Part shown: positions 25,719 through 35,413 of the stretch, one piece after another
Position numbering within the stretch: the stretch's first letter is position 1
How the letters are laid out: each line of letters starts with the position of its first letter
Assembly: GCF_038396635.1 (NCBI RefSeq)
Contig: NZ_CP121687.1
Coordinates: 992,001-1,056,000 of the forward strand
Length of the DNA stretch: 64,000 nt
Reading direction: 5' to 3'
Source: Defluviitalea saccharophila
GTDB taxonomy: Bacteria > Bacillota > Clostridia > Lachnospirales > Defluviitaleaceae
Position numbers and translations under genes: made by a program
The notes under the pieces: model-generated
Told to the model about the DNA's origin: nothing
The model's input: only the letters and a program-made list of their open reading frames with translations
The model's database searches: none

Positions 25719-26327
25719 TTATCCTTTCTTTAAACGCTTTAATCTGAAAAAGTCTTCCCTTTCTTTTTCTTCCAGTACTTCTTGTATATACTTTACTTGC
25801 TCCTTGTACTTAGGAATCTGTATGCTTTCAAGGGCATTGGCTCTCTTACTGGTTTTCTCTATTTCTTTTGCTAATCTATATATTGAATTTTCAATTTCTG
25901 TAAGCTCATAAATTAAATACTTTACTTCATTAAATCTGAGCACGGCAAAATCAAAGGCAGGATTCGTACGATAGAAACCATAAGAAGGTTCTGCATCCTT
26001 TTTTACATATTTAATTGAAGGAATTTCTACTCCCATTACACTCTTAAGCAAAATTTCAAACTCTTCATCTTTTGGAATAGACAAAGCAATTTCTTCTACA
26101 TTTTGAATACCTAACGTGATATTAACTACTTGAAGGGCATTATAGGCCTCTTCAAAGATAGTATTTATTTTCCCCTGTATATTTTGCGCTTTATCCATAA
26201 GTTCCATCATTTCACGGATGAGGACATTTCTTTTTTTATCTAACAGTTCAAATCCTTTTTGCGAGAGTTCTAATGCACCTTTGGCCTTCATTAAATTGGA
26301 TTTGGTCGGTGCGACGAGTACTGCCAT
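25719..26327 (-). CDS. V-type ATP synthase subunit D
   Basis: A 202-residue helical protein, the central shaft subunit that rotates inside the A3B3 head. It starts VLVAPTKSNLMKAKGALELSQKGFELLDKKRNVL, the conserved N-terminal helix of this subunit, and ends in a long basic helix (KEREDFFRLKRLKK). The frame opens at GTG 26336, but AAAGGGTGAT places the start at ATG 26327. It follows the B subunit after 47 bp that contain a GGGCGAAC palindrome. Confidence 0.95.
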   Translation of the reverse strand: MAVLVAPTKSNLMKAKGALELSQKGFELLDKKRNVLIREMMELMDKAQNIQGKINTIFEEAYNALQVVNITLGIQNVEEIALSIPKDEEFEILLKSVMGVEIPSIKYVKKDAEPSYGFYRTNPAFDFAVLRFNEVKYLIYELTEIENSIYRLAKEIEKTSKRANALESIQIPKYKEQVKYIQEVLEEKEREDFFRLKRLKKG

Positions 26328-26354
26328 CAAAATCACCCTTTAATAAATGTTTTC

Positions 26355-26373
26355 GGGCGAACAAAGTTCGCCC
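26355..26373. repeat. 19-bp palindrome GGGCGAACAAAGTTCGCCC, copy 2
   Basis: Perfect 8-bp arms with centre AAA, sitting between the V-ATPase B and D genes and touching the B stop codon. It matches 17454-17472 at 18 of 19 positions. It may act as an mRNA hairpin inside the operon. Confidence 0.75.
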
Positions 26374-26374
26374 C

Positions 26375-27748
26375 TTATTTCATATAGAATTTTTCAATTA
26401 ATTTCGGATTAATTCTATCCAATTCTTCTTTCGGAAGAAGAGAGAGCAGCTTCCATCCAAGGTTAAGTGTATCCTCTATTGGACGATTTTCATCCATACT
26501 TTGGCTTAAAAATTCGTCTTCAAATCTTTTTCCAAACTCCATGTACTTCTTATCTATCTCTGATAAATCCTCTTCCCCTATAATCTGCGCCAAGGATCTT
26601 ATGTCCTGCACTCTTGAATAGGATGAAAAAATTTGGTTCGCAAGATCACCGTGGTCTTCTCTTGTATAATCCTCCCCAATTCCATCCTTCATAAGTCTGG
26701 ATAAAGAAGGCAAAACAGAAATAGGCGGATAAATATTGCTTTGATACAGTTCCCTGCTTAATACAATTTGCCCTTCTGTAATATACCCCGTTAAGTCGGG
26801 AATCGGATGGGTAATATCATCGTTTGGCATGGTTAGTATCGGAAGCAGGGTAATGGAGCCTTCTGTTCCTTTTAGCATACCGGCCCTTTCATATATTGTA
26901 GCCAGGTCGCTGTACATATAGCCCGGATAACCTTTTCTGCTAGGTACTTCTTCCCTTGCCGCCGAAAGCTCTCTTAGGGCTTCACAGTAACTTGTCATGT
27001 CTGTAAGAATAACAAGAATATGCATGCCGCATTCAAAAGCCAGGTATTCTGCCGCCGTTAAGGCACATCTTGGCGTAGAGATTCTTTCTATTATCGGATC
27101 GTCTGCTAAATTGAGATACATTACTACCCGCTCTAAAACCCCTGATTCTTTAAAACTTCTAATGAAATAATCCGCATCATCATGGCGAACCCCCATGGCA
27201 CCGAATACAATGGCAAAATTCCCATCTTCCGCTCCACTAATTTTTGCCTGCTTTACAATTTGAACCGCCAATTCATTATGGGGCAGTCCGTTTCCAGAAA
27301 AAATCGGAAGCTTCTGACCTCTAATTAAGGTCATCAAAGAATCTATTGCAGAAATGCCTGTATTAATATAGTCCCTGGGATACTGTCTGGAAACCGGATT
27401 AATCGGTCTTCCGTTTATATTGTAACGTTTATTGGAATAGATCGGAAAATCAGAATCAATAGGATTTCCCACGCCATTAAAGGTTCTCCCTAAAATATCC
27501 TTTGATAAAGGAATTTCCAAAGGAGTTCCCGTAAACCTTATCGAAGTATTGTGAGTGGATAACCCTGTTGTTCCTTCGAAAATCTGTGCTACGATTTTAT
27601 CATTATCAATTTTTACAACTTTACCTTTTCTATGGTGCTTACCGTCTACCGTAATATCTATTATTTCTCCATAGGCAACATCTTCAACTTTTGAAAGAAT
27701 AATCAGAGGACCTTCTATTTTGTTCAAGCTAAGAAATTCTTTCCTCAC
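26375..27748 (-). CDS. V-type ATP synthase subunit B
   Basis: A 457-residue nucleotide-binding but non-catalytic subunit of the A3B3 head. It has the three-domain layout of the family: beta-barrel (1-70), central domain with [19 protein letters not shown] where the P-loop is degenerate, and a C-terminal helical bundle. [13 protein letters not shown] and [21 protein letters not shown] are highly conserved signature blocks. It alternates with subunit A and takes part in coupling ATP turnover to ion pumping. Confidence 0.97.
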   Translation of the reverse strand: MRKEFLSLNKIEGPLIILSKVEDVAYGEIIDITVDGKHHRKGKVVKIDNDKIVAQIFEGTTGLSTHNTSIRFTGTPLEIPLSKDILGRTFNGVGNPIDSDFPIYSNKRYNINGRPINPVSRQYPRDYINTGISAIDSLMTLIRGQKLPIFSGNGLPHNELAVQIVKQAKISGAEDGNFAIVFGAMGVRHDDADYFIRSFKESGVLERVVMYLNLADDPIIERISTPRCALTAAEYLAFECGMHILVILTDMTSYCEALRELSAAREEVPSRKGYPGYMYSDLATIYERAGMLKGTEGSITLLPILTMPNDDITHPIPDLTGYITEGQIVLSRELYQSNIYPPISVLPSLSRLMKDGIGEDYTREDHGDLANQIFSSYSRVQDIRSLAQIIGEEDLSEIDKKYMEFGKRFEDEFLSQSMDENRPIEDTLNLGWKLLSLLPKEELDRINPKLIEKFYMK

Positions 27749-27806
27749 GTTATCCTCCTTTCCGCCACTTTCGGCAAATACTTTTCCGTTATTGTTTTAG
27801 GTCTAT

Positions 27807-29579
27807 TTATTCTTTATACTTATTTTCCAACTGTTCATAATACGCATCAATTTTTTCTATAATACCATCAATTAAATTAATTTGATCATTTGGTATATTA
27901 TATTTTATTTTAATCACTTCATCGAAGAGCTGATCATCTTTTATTTGTGAAATCGCTATGCCCAACTTAACGCATTTTAATGCTCTGTCGTATAAATGAT
28001 CGATTGCTTTGATCATCTTATACTGCTTTGCCAATTCAACATATGTATCCTCAGGATGCAAAGCATTTTGCTGAAGAAAACCTTTTTTAATAACTTTTGC
28101 AATCTCAAGGATCAGCCTTTGATCGTTAGGAAGGACATCTTCTCCTACCAGTTGAACAATTTCTAAAAGCTTATTCTCTTCCTGTAAGATTTTTATCATC
28201 TTTGCTCTAAGCTCTATGATATCTTCACCGACATTTTCACGGTACCAGTCCTCTAACATCTTGATATAACCACTGTAACTGGTTAAATAGTTGATAGCAG
28301 GATAGTGTCTTGCATAGGCCAGTTTTTTATCAAGAGCCAAGAAGGCACTGACAAATCGTTTTGTATTTTCTGTTACCGGTTCAGAAAAATCTCCCCCCGG
28401 AGGAGATACAGCTCCAATAATTGTTACTGAGGCTTCCTCTCCATTAAAAGTTTCAACCATTCCAGCTCTTTCATAAAATTCTGCCAGCCGTGAAGGAAGA
28501 TATGCAGGATACCCTTCTTCTGCAGGCATTTCTTCCAATCTTCCGGCGATTTCTCTTAAAGCCTCTGCCCATCTGGATGTAGAGTCAGCCATAATAGCAA
28601 CGTCATAACCCATGTCTCTAAAATATTCGGCCATGGTAATGCCTGTATAAATACTGGCTTCTCTGGCAGCCACCGGCATATTGGAAGTATTTGCTATAAG
28701 AATTGTTCTTTCCATAATTGGCCTGCCGGTTCTTGGGTCTTTTAACTCTGGAAATTCTTCCAATACGGCAGTCATTTCATTTCCCCGCTCACCGCAGCCT
28801 ATATATACGATAATATCTGCATCGGACCACTTAGCAAGCTGATGTTGAGTAACCGTTTTTCCTGTTCCAAATCCTCCGGGTACTGCAGCGGTACCTCCCT
28901 TTGCAATAGGAAAGAAGATATCCAATACCCTTTGTCCCGTTCTTAAAAGCTGTTTAATGGGTATCCTTCTGGCTGAAGGTCTTGGAGTTCTTACTGGCCA
29001 CTCCTGAACCATGGTTAATTCATATTTTTTTCCATACTCATCTTCTAAAATGACTAAACGTTCCCGAATTGAATACGTACCGCTTTCCTTAGCAAAAATA
29101 ACTTTTCCGTTAATGTTTGGCGGAACCATAATTTTATGAGTGATCGATAAGGTTTCGGGAACCTCTGCAAAAATCTGTCCTTGTTTTAAATATTGCCCTT
29201 CCTTTACTAAAATTTTTACTTCCCATTTCTTTTCTTCGTCAATTGAAAGTAATCCTATGCCCTCCGGTATAAAATTAGGAGAAATACTTTCTATGGTCTT
29301 TAAAGGTCTTTGTATACCGTCAAACATATTTCCAATAAGTCCAGGCCCTAATTTTACAGAAAGAGGCATTCCCGTAGAAATTACGTTCTCTCCTGCCTTT
29401 AGTCCTTCTGTTTCTTCATAAACCTGAATAGTCGCCTCGTCTTCTTCTAAAGATATTACTTCACCAATTAAACGTTTTCTCCCGATTGTAACCATTTCTC
29501 TTACTTTAAAGAAAGACATGTTTTTAGCTTTCACTACAGGTCCATTGACAAGGGTTACAATTCCTTCTCTATCTGTCAA
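27807..29579 (-). CDS. V-type ATP synthase catalytic subunit A
   Basis: A 590-residue catalytic subunit. The P-loop GGFGTGKT is at residues 235-242 and is preceded by the non-homologous region (about 115-190) that only the A subunit has. GCGERGNEM and ADSTSRWAEALREI are conserved catalytic-site blocks. It hydrolyses (or makes) ATP at three sites in the cytosolic head. The start overlaps the E subunit stop by 4 nt, so the genes are translationally coupled. Confidence 0.97.
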   Translation of the reverse strand: MTDREGIVTLVNGPVVKAKNMSFFKVREMVTIGRKRLIGEVISLEEDEATIQVYEETEGLKAGENVISTGMPLSVKLGPGLIGNMFDGIQRPLKTIESISPNFIPEGIGLLSIDEEKKWEVKILVKEGQYLKQGQIFAEVPETLSITHKIMVPPNINGKVIFAKESGTYSIRERLVILEDEYGKKYELTMVQEWPVRTPRPSARRIPIKQLLRTGQRVLDIFFPIAKGGTAAVPGGFGTGKTVTQHQLAKWSDADIIVYIGCGERGNEMTAVLEEFPELKDPRTGRPIMERTILIANTSNMPVAAREASIYTGITMAEYFRDMGYDVAIMADSTSRWAEALREIAGRLEEMPAEEGYPAYLPSRLAEFYERAGMVETFNGEEASVTIIGAVSPPGGDFSEPVTENTKRFVSAFLALDKKLAYARHYPAINYLTSYSGYIKMLEDWYRENVGEDIIELRAKMIKILQEENKLLEIVQLVGEDVLPNDQRLILEIAKVIKKGFLQQNALHPEDTYVELAKQYKMIKAIDHLYDRALKCVKLGIAISQIKDDQLFDEVIKIKYNIPNDQINLIDGIIEKIDAYYEQLENKYKE

Positions 29580-30214
29580 CCTAAATCACCAACTTTTTCT
29601 AATTCTTCATACATTCTTTCCATAATAAAAGCCTTCTTATCTTCTAACAGTGATGAAATCGAAGCATCATACCGAAGAGTACCTTCAATATTAGATACGA
29701 TGATGCCTCCGATCATAGCCTTACTGCCTTCAATATATGAAATTTTTTCCGGGGAATGACCTTTGTCCATGACCGCCTTTTCAATATACTCTTGGAAAGC
29801 CTCGCGGTCACGTTCCATTATTTCAATACGCAGTCCGCTGATCTCAGGCAATTCGCTTAAGATGGCTTCAAAATTCTTTTTAAAAAATAAAGCATACTCA
29901 TTAATATGGATAAATTCTTTTGCTTTATTCTTTTGCTCCTCTAATATACGATCAAGTAATTCTTGTTTTTTTGACAATAGACTTTGCTTTACCTCCATCT
30001 TGGCTTTACTTAACATTTCGCTTTTCTTCTGCTCAATTTTTCTATCCATGTTTAAAGTAATTTTCTTAGACTTTTCAATAAGTTCTTTTCTATATTCTTC
30101 AATCAGTGCAGCATTTTTTTCTTCAAGTGCTTTTATCTTTTTTTCTGATTCATTTAATATATCCTGAAACACTAATTTAGAGAATAAACTTAATTTCTCT
30201 TCTATGGTTACCAT
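29576..30214 (-). CDS. V-type ATP synthase subunit E
   Basis: A 212-residue peripheral-stalk protein. The N-terminal half is a charged coiled coil (about 15-105, rich in Lys/Glu) and the C-terminal domain (about 110-205) has MIGGIIVSNIEGTLRYDASISSLLE, the usual E-subunit end that holds subunit B. The frame extends to GTG 30223, but a GAGGTGAG site leads to ATG 30214. It forms the stator with the short G/H-like subunit encoded first in the operon. Confidence 0.92.
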   Translation of the reverse strand: MVTIEEKLSLFSKLVFQDILNESEKKIKALEEKNAALIEEYRKELIEKSKKITLNMDRKIEQKKSEMLSKAKMEVKQSLLSKKQELLDRILEEQKNKAKEFIHINEYALFFKKNFEAILSELPEISGLRIEIMERDREAFQEYIEKAVMDKGHSPEKISYIEGSKAMIGGIIVSNIEGTLRYDASISSLLEDKKAFIMERMYEELEKVGDLG

Positions 30215-30224
30215 TCTGCTCACC

Positions 30225-30533
30225 TCATACGCCTATCCCAATGGATTCTTTAATATAGCTCATCGTTCTGTTTTCCTTGTTTCTGAATCCATGGCGATCG
30301 GGAATTTCAATAACAAGAGGATAATTTTGTTTCATTTTGAGTTCCATAAGTTCTTCTTTTGCCGTTTCCATAATCAATTCAGTAACAATAAGAATGCCTA
30401 TTTCTTTATCTTCTAGAACCTTATCTATTTCTTTTAAGATTTCATCTTTCTCATGGACAATAACGCCACTGATTCCTGCAAGGCGCATGCCAACCCAAGT
30501 ATCATGATTATCACTTATTAAAAATGATTTCAT
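30225..30533 (-). CDS. V-type ATP synthase subunit F
   Basis: A 102-residue alpha/beta protein, the normal length of subunit F. It begins MKSFLISDNHDTWVGMRLAGI and continues with GILIVTELIMETAKEEL, both family blocks. It sits on the central stalk next to subunit D and modulates ATPase activity. It lies 1 bp after the K subunit gene and 10 bp before the E subunit start, inside a tightly packed operon. Confidence 0.94.
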   Translation of the reverse strand: MKSFLISDNHDTWVGMRLAGISGVIVHEKDEILKEIDKVLEDKEIGILIVTELIMETAKEELMELKMKQNYPLVIEIPDRHGFRNKENRTMSYIKESIGIGV

Positions 30534-30534
30534 A

Positions 30535-30969
30535 TTATAACCTTCCTAAAATCATAATGGATATGATTAGACCATAAATTGCGATACCTTCTGCCAACCC
30601 TACAAAAATAAGGGTTTTACCAAGAATTTTAGGATCTTCAGACACAGCTCCCAGGGCAGAAGATCCAACGGCTCCTACCGCATAACCTGCTCCTATGGTA
30701 GCCATACCGGTACTAAGAGCTGCAGCAATAAATCCAAGTCCGGAACCTGAATTAGCACCCGATGCTGCAGCAGTTTCTGCCGCCATAATGATATCCGGAA
30801 CGAGCATAGTAATAGCACCTAATAATACAGCGGTAAAAGAGCCCGCACTAATTCCTATGGATTTTTTTAATTCGCCTTTTGATACTCCCTTCTTCTTTAA
30901 ATAATCTATGCATCCTAAAATAATCGTAATTCCTGCAATAATTCCTGCTATAGTTAATAATAATTTCAT
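30535..30969 (-). CDS. V-type ATP synthase proteolipid subunit K (c-ring)
   Basis: A 144-residue membrane protein with about four helices. The C-terminal hairpin is a clear rotor-ring unit: GAGYAVGAVGSSALGAVSEDPK, the polar loop, then FVGLAEGIAIYGLIIS with the ion-carrying Glu127. The N-terminal pair (about 3-22 and 40-65) is much less c-like and has a basic loop (KKKGVSKGELKKS). The Gln that helps bind Na+ in the first helix of Na+-type rings is Ala here. Together with subunit I it forms the membrane rotor and channel. Confidence 0.93.
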   Translation of the reverse strand: MKLLLTIAGIIAGITIILGCIDYLKKKGVSKGELKKSIGISAGSFTAVLLGAITMLVPDIIMAAETAAASGANSGSGLGFIAAALSTGMATIGAGYAVGAVGSSALGAVSEDPKILGKTLIFVGLAEGIAIYGLIISIMILGRL

Positions 30970-30987
30970 AGTATCCCTCCTAAAATA

Positions 30988-32994
30988 TTAATCCATAAAT
31001 TGAATGGGCTTAAACTCGATCCCTTCACCTTTGAAGTATTTTCCAAAAAGCTCATAGTATTGAAGACGTAAGCCTTGAATAAATACAATTAAGCCTTCCA
31101 GACCTATAATAATGATGTTTCCTATGATCATTATTATAATTCCGGCTATTCCCCCATGAGCCATCTCTGCCATTGTTTTAAATGCTAAAAACAAGCCTAC
31201 ATGGTTTAAAGCAAAAGCACCCACTCTGATGAAGGAAATCGTATTGCTCGCTAGACTTAAAATAGTCTCTATGATATCAAATCCGCTTTCCACGTAATAA
31301 CTTGAAACTTCTTCATGATAAAGTGGTAATTTATGTTGAATTTTATTTGCCAGCGGTTCTCTAATAACCATGAGTGCCATAGTTATAACTATAGATACAA
31401 TCAAAATCCCCTTTGGAATGATGACTGAACCTAAAGCAATTTCATATACTATTAAAAGTAAAGCAATATAAAATATGAGCCCGGCTAAACCATTTCTTCC
31501 AAATAATCCGTCCTTTATATTACCTTCTTTTAAACAATTGATCATGCTGTATCCAAATCCAAATAGAATGAGGATCACCCCAAAAGCAACTGCAGAAATA
31601 AGTATGAGATTCATATTTTCCATAGGATGTATAATAAGTCTTGCAATAACGCTTTCGGAGCCAAATATACTACGAACAATATGTGGAATCCACTCTTCAT
31701 TTCCAAAGAGGCTTCCAAAGAAAAAGCCGAATAGTGTGGAGCTCATACCTAATCTCATAGCAATAGGACCAAAATAGGATTCCTTTTGCTTTTGTGACAA
31801 AATCCATCCAGCAATGATAAAGATAAGCCCCTGCCCTACATCACCAAACATTGCTCCAAACATAATTAAATAAGTTATGCTTAAAAACACTGTAGGGTCC
31901 AACTCATTGTAGCTCGGCGTTCCATACATTTTAACCAAGTTTTCAAAGGGCTGAAACCATTTGTGATTTTTTAACTTTGTAGGAGGCATAATGCTTTTTC
32001 CAATTTCATTAATATCCTTAAACACGGTCATGAATTTATTGCTTACTGTTGAAATTTGTTTAGTGATTTCCTCTTTTTGACTTTCCGGAACCCAACCGGA
32101 TAAAATAAATACACTGGTGCCTCTTTCTATGTTTTCTTTAAGTCTATTCACTTTTTGTGTCATTTTTACACGGGTTATGGCTTGACAAATAAAGTCTTTA
32201 TAGATCTCTTTCATTTCCTGTATTTTTTGAGATAACTCATTGAGCTTAATCTGTTCTTGCCTTAAAATTTCTTCCATCTGCTCATTCATTTCTTTAGGGG
32301 TTCCCTTTAATTCCTCAGGGATTTTAACCTCTTCAAAATTAACAGATTTTAAAATTCTTTCCGTTTCCATTTCGAATTTTTGAGGATAAATAATTAAGAA
32401 CACTTCAGAGTCTTCTCCAGTCCCGATGAGCTTGGCAATTGCCGTAATGTTTTCATAGTTTTTAGCAATCTCCATTTTATTTTCATGGGACATCATTCCT
32501 ATTTTATACCTAAAAAAATGAAGGGTTTCCAATTGACTAAAATCAATATTTTTATCCAAGATATATTTTATATTTTCCCTAAAAGTCTGATATTTTTTGA
32601 TTAAATCCTTTCGTTGTTGAATTTCTTCATAAATTGGACTAACTTCTTGAAAAATACTGTCGATGCTGCTTTTATAAAAGCCATATTCAAAGGATTTTTC
32701 AAGAAAAATTCGATCAACTTTAGGTTTAATATTCAATGCATTGGATATATATTCAATCCTGCTTAATATTTCGGAATAATTTTCATCATTAGGACCTCTG
32801 GCCGTTTCCTCTCCATTCTCTCCCATTTCACTTAAGCTTTCTTCCAAAACATGAAGCGCAAAATGGCTTTCATAAAGTTCACTTATATCCGTTTGCAAAT
32901 GCACATTGCCCATTAAAATAATCTGCTCCAGTATCTTGTCTTCATCTTCCAGAGCTCCTACTAGATTCATCATGACCATTTTCTCTATAGCCAT
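30988..32994 (-). CDS. V-type ATP synthase subunit I (membrane stator)
   Basis: A 668-residue protein. The N-terminal half (1-335) is cytosolic and helical with a long coiled coil; the C-terminal half has about seven to eight transmembrane helices. The essential Arg that faces the c-ring glutamate is in SFIRVGAFALNH (about residue 590). MFGAMFGDVGQGL near 375 and FGFFFGSLFGNEEW are other signatures. It provides the two half-channels for the transported ion. Start ATG is preceded by a normal ribosome site. Confidence 0.95.
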   Translation of the reverse strand: MAIEKMVMMNLVGALEDEDKILEQIILMGNVHLQTDISELYESHFALHVLEESLSEMGENGEETARGPNDENYSEILSRIEYISNALNIKPKVDRIFLEKSFEYGFYKSSIDSIFQEVSPIYEEIQQRKDLIKKYQTFRENIKYILDKNIDFSQLETLHFFRYKIGMMSHENKMEIAKNYENITAIAKLIGTGEDSEVFLIIYPQKFEMETERILKSVNFEEVKIPEELKGTPKEMNEQMEEILRQEQIKLNELSQKIQEMKEIYKDFICQAITRVKMTQKVNRLKENIERGTSVFILSGWVPESQKEEITKQISTVSNKFMTVFKDINEIGKSIMPPTKLKNHKWFQPFENLVKMYGTPSYNELDPTVFLSITYLIMFGAMFGDVGQGLIFIIAGWILSQKQKESYFGPIAMRLGMSSTLFGFFFGSLFGNEEWIPHIVRSIFGSESVIARLIIHPMENMNLILISAVAFGVILILFGFGYSMINCLKEGNIKDGLFGRNGLAGLIFYIALLLIVYEIALGSVIIPKGILIVSIVITMALMVIREPLANKIQHKLPLYHEEVSSYYVESGFDIIETILSLASNTISFIRVGAFALNHVGLFLAFKTMAEMAHGGIAGIIIMIIGNIIIIGLEGLIVFIQGLRLQYYELFGKYFKGEGIEFKPIQFMD

Positions 32995-33015
32995 AATTCT
33001 GCCCCCATTTCACTC

Positions 33016-34056
33016 TTATCCTTCTCGAATCAAGTAACGCTTAGAAAAATCTTTGTCTAAATTGTATCTAATTGATTCGATAACGGATATAATGTCTTTG
33101 ACTTCATACTGTAAAAAATGAATATATGAAATACATTCCATGATATTCATGCTATTTTGTTTTCTCCAATGAAGGTAAAGGTTATATAAATATCTTTTAA
33201 TTCTTCTTTCAATAAAAATATCTTGATCATTAGGAAAAATAAATGCATACTTCGTCTTCTTTATTTTTTCTATAAACTCTTCTGCATTCTTAGAGTATAC
33301 AAGCTCTTTTAATTTTGAGTAATTTAACTTATACCCGTTAGCAATGCAATAAATTAGTATTTCTTCGGAAGAAATACTATAATTCTTCATTGCTCTATAA
33401 ATCCACTGAATATTAATTAAATCTATATTGGTTCCGATGCTTTCTTTTATAATTTTCTCATCTTCTTTTGATAACTTACTTGATTTTTCAATTAATATAC
33501 CGTAAAATAATGTCTCTAATTTCATTTCTATATGAAAGTCTCGTTTAGTAATATCCTCATCAGTAATGGTTTTTAGGGGACGATAATAAATAGTATCTTT
33601 TAAATTTTCCAGAAATTGTTCGACATTTTTTGATTGAAGCAATCGCTCATAATCAAGGTGGCTATATTTCTCTGAATGAATAAGACGATCCTTCATTTTC
33701 GAAATATCTTCATTTCTGCTGATCATTCTAAGAATCAGCTTTAAGTCTTCTATTTCGTATTCTATCAAAAGACTTAAAAAAAACTGCCTGTAATCCCCCT
33801 GAAAATATGCTACAAGATCTTCTATTTGGTGCACAATATTTTTTACCAGAGTTATTTCTAAATCTCCCCTATGGACGTTTGAGGGATCAAAATTCTTTAA
33901 TACTTCTTTATAACCCGTATTCTCTTTAAGATACCTGGTAATCTCTCCAACGGAATTCTTAGTAAGTAAAATATGAAAATCCTCATCGCTTAGAAAGTTT
34001 CGTTTTTTTACTCTAAGTTTTGTATTAATGGCTGCAAAGCCAGTGATATTTCCCAT
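33016..34056 (-). CDS. V-type ATP synthase subunit C
   Basis: A 346-residue all-helical protein of the V-ATPase C (archaeal/bacterial, yeast d-like) family. It starts with TGFAAINTKLRVKKRNFLSDED and carries LLIEYEIEDLKLILRMI near residue 95, a usual block. It is a funnel that docks the central shaft onto the c-ring. Here its gene precedes those for I and K, whereas many clostridial operons place it after E. The sequence is divergent but length and context are decisive. Confidence 0.92.
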   Translation of the reverse strand: MGNITGFAAINTKLRVKKRNFLSDEDFHILLTKNSVGEITRYLKENTGYKEVLKNFDPSNVHRGDLEITLVKNIVHQIEDLVAYFQGDYRQFFLSLLIEYEIEDLKLILRMISRNEDISKMKDRLIHSEKYSHLDYERLLQSKNVEQFLENLKDTIYYRPLKTITDEDITKRDFHIEMKLETLFYGILIEKSSKLSKEDEKIIKESIGTNIDLINIQWIYRAMKNYSISSEEILIYCIANGYKLNYSKLKELVYSKNAEEFIEKIKKTKYAFIFPNDQDIFIERRIKRYLYNLYLHWRKQNSMNIMECISYIHFLQYEVKDIISVIESIRYNLDKDFSKRYLIREG

Positions 34057-34069
34057 TTATAAACATCTC

Positions 34070-34384
34070 CTAAGAAAGCTCAAATATTTCTTTAAATAAG
34101 GATTGAGATAATTCTTCGTGGATGATATTAAATTTTTCTTCTAATTTTTTAATTTCATATTCTCCTTGTTCTTTGATTTCATTTACTGTCTTAGCAAAAT
34201 TCTCTATCTCTGCCTTATACTTTTTCTCTGCTTCATCTTTAGCTTTTTGTATGATTTCCGTTTCCATATTAGCGAAAATTTCTTTCAGTTTTTTTTCATT
34301 TTCTTTAATTTTCATTTCAGTGACTTGCTTTTGCTCAAAAGCTTTATGATCAATTTCTATAATTTTCTTGATCATATCCTCCAT
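34070..34384 (-). CDS. V-type ATP synthase subunit G/H-like (peripheral stalk)
   Basis: A 104-residue, almost fully helical and charged protein: a coiled coil with heptads over about residues 15-95 (KMKENEKKLKEIFANMETE and similar). Such short coiled-coil proteins head bacterial V-ATPase operons and pair with subunit E in the stator. The frame extends to ATG 34432, but an AGGAGAT site points to ATG 34384. It is the first V-ATPase gene, 66 bp after the phosphate permease stop with no terminator between. Confidence 0.85.
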   Translation of the reverse strand: MEDMIKKIIEIDHKAFEQKQVTEMKIKENEKKLKEIFANMETEIIQKAKDEAEKKYKAEIENFAKTVNEIKEQGEYEIKKLEEKFNIIHEELSQSLFKEIFELS

Positions 34385-34450
34385 AGGATCATCTCCTAAA
34401 ACAATATTTAAACTATTTACATTATTGTGCATTATTCTACTCCTTTTTTA

Positions 34451-35413
34451 TTATGAATTCAAGCAGAATAAAGAAAAGAATAATAAGCTTATAATGCCTG
34501 CAATTGTTGGTGTTCCAAACCACCCGAATGAAATATTACGAATGGCTTCTATTCTAATAGTATTTACACCTTTAACCAATCCGATACCGATGACTGCCCC
34601 TACAATAGCATGGGATGCAGATACAGGAATACCAATTAACGCATAAACATAGACTACAATTGCTCCCGTAAGCACTGAAATCAGTCCTGAAACAGGAGAA
34701 AGAGTAACCAAACTTTCACCTACCGTTTTCATAACTCCCTTGCTATATGTAAGAACACCAAGCGCTATAGTAATTCCCCCGATCAATACAGCTTGATTGG
34801 TAGTAAGCAAGTTAATTTTTCCGGCATAGATGGCAGTTACATTGGCTACATTATTACCACCAAGGGAATATGCTGAAAAAATCCCGGAAATATAATATCC
34901 TATTTTAATAATATTTTCATATACGACATATTCTTTAATTCTCTTTTCGATAAACATTTCAAAACTCTTATATAAAATAAACGCAATGACTATAGCTCCA
35001 AAAGGAGTTATAAACCATGCGTAAAAAAACTTAATCATTTCTGAGAAATTTGCTTTCCCCTCTATAAGAGCTCCTCCAAGAATGGCGCCTATCACTGCCT
35101 GAGATGTGGATACAGGAAGATGCATAACTGTCATTATTGTAATTGTAATAGCAGCAGCCAGCATAACTAAAAATGCTTTCATAGGCGTATTAATACCGCT
35201 GTTATAGGAATAATCGCTGATTTTCTGGACACCTTTGCTTCCTTCTAAACAAGCGCCAAGGACTACAAAAACTGCGGTACATATAATGGCCGTTCTATAT
35301 TTTATTATTCTTGTAGAAACTGCGGCAGCAAAACAATTGGCTGCACCATTACTTCCCAGTGCCCATCCTAAAACCGCCCCAGAAATTACTGAGGGAGATA
35401 TCATGATGATCAT
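34451..35413 (-). CDS. Pit family inorganic phosphate transporter
   Basis: A 320-residue membrane protein with about ten helices in two homologous halves, each carrying the Pit signature: GSNGAANCFAAAVSTRI (near residue 21) and GGNNVANVTAIYAG (near 185), plus PVSTSQAVIGAILG and PVSASHAIVGAVIG. It imports phosphate (possibly metal-phosphate) with H+ or Na+. The start overlaps the stop of the PhoU-like gene by 4 nt, a classic pairing. Confidence 0.94.
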   Translation of the reverse strand: MIIMISPSVISGAVLGWALGSNGAANCFAAAVSTRIIKYRTAIICTAVFVVLGACLEGSKGVQKISDYSYNSGINTPMKAFLVMLAAAITITIMTVMHLPVSTSQAVIGAILGGALIEGKANFSEMIKFFYAWFITPFGAIVIAFILYKSFEMFIEKRIKEYVVYENIIKIGYYISGIFSAYSLGGNNVANVTAIYAGKINLLTTNQAVLIGGITIALGVLTYSKGVMKTVGESLVTLSPVSGLISVLTGAIVVYVYALIGIPVSASHAIVGAVIGIGLVKGVNTIRIEAIRNISFGWFGTPTIAGIISLLFFSLFCLNS

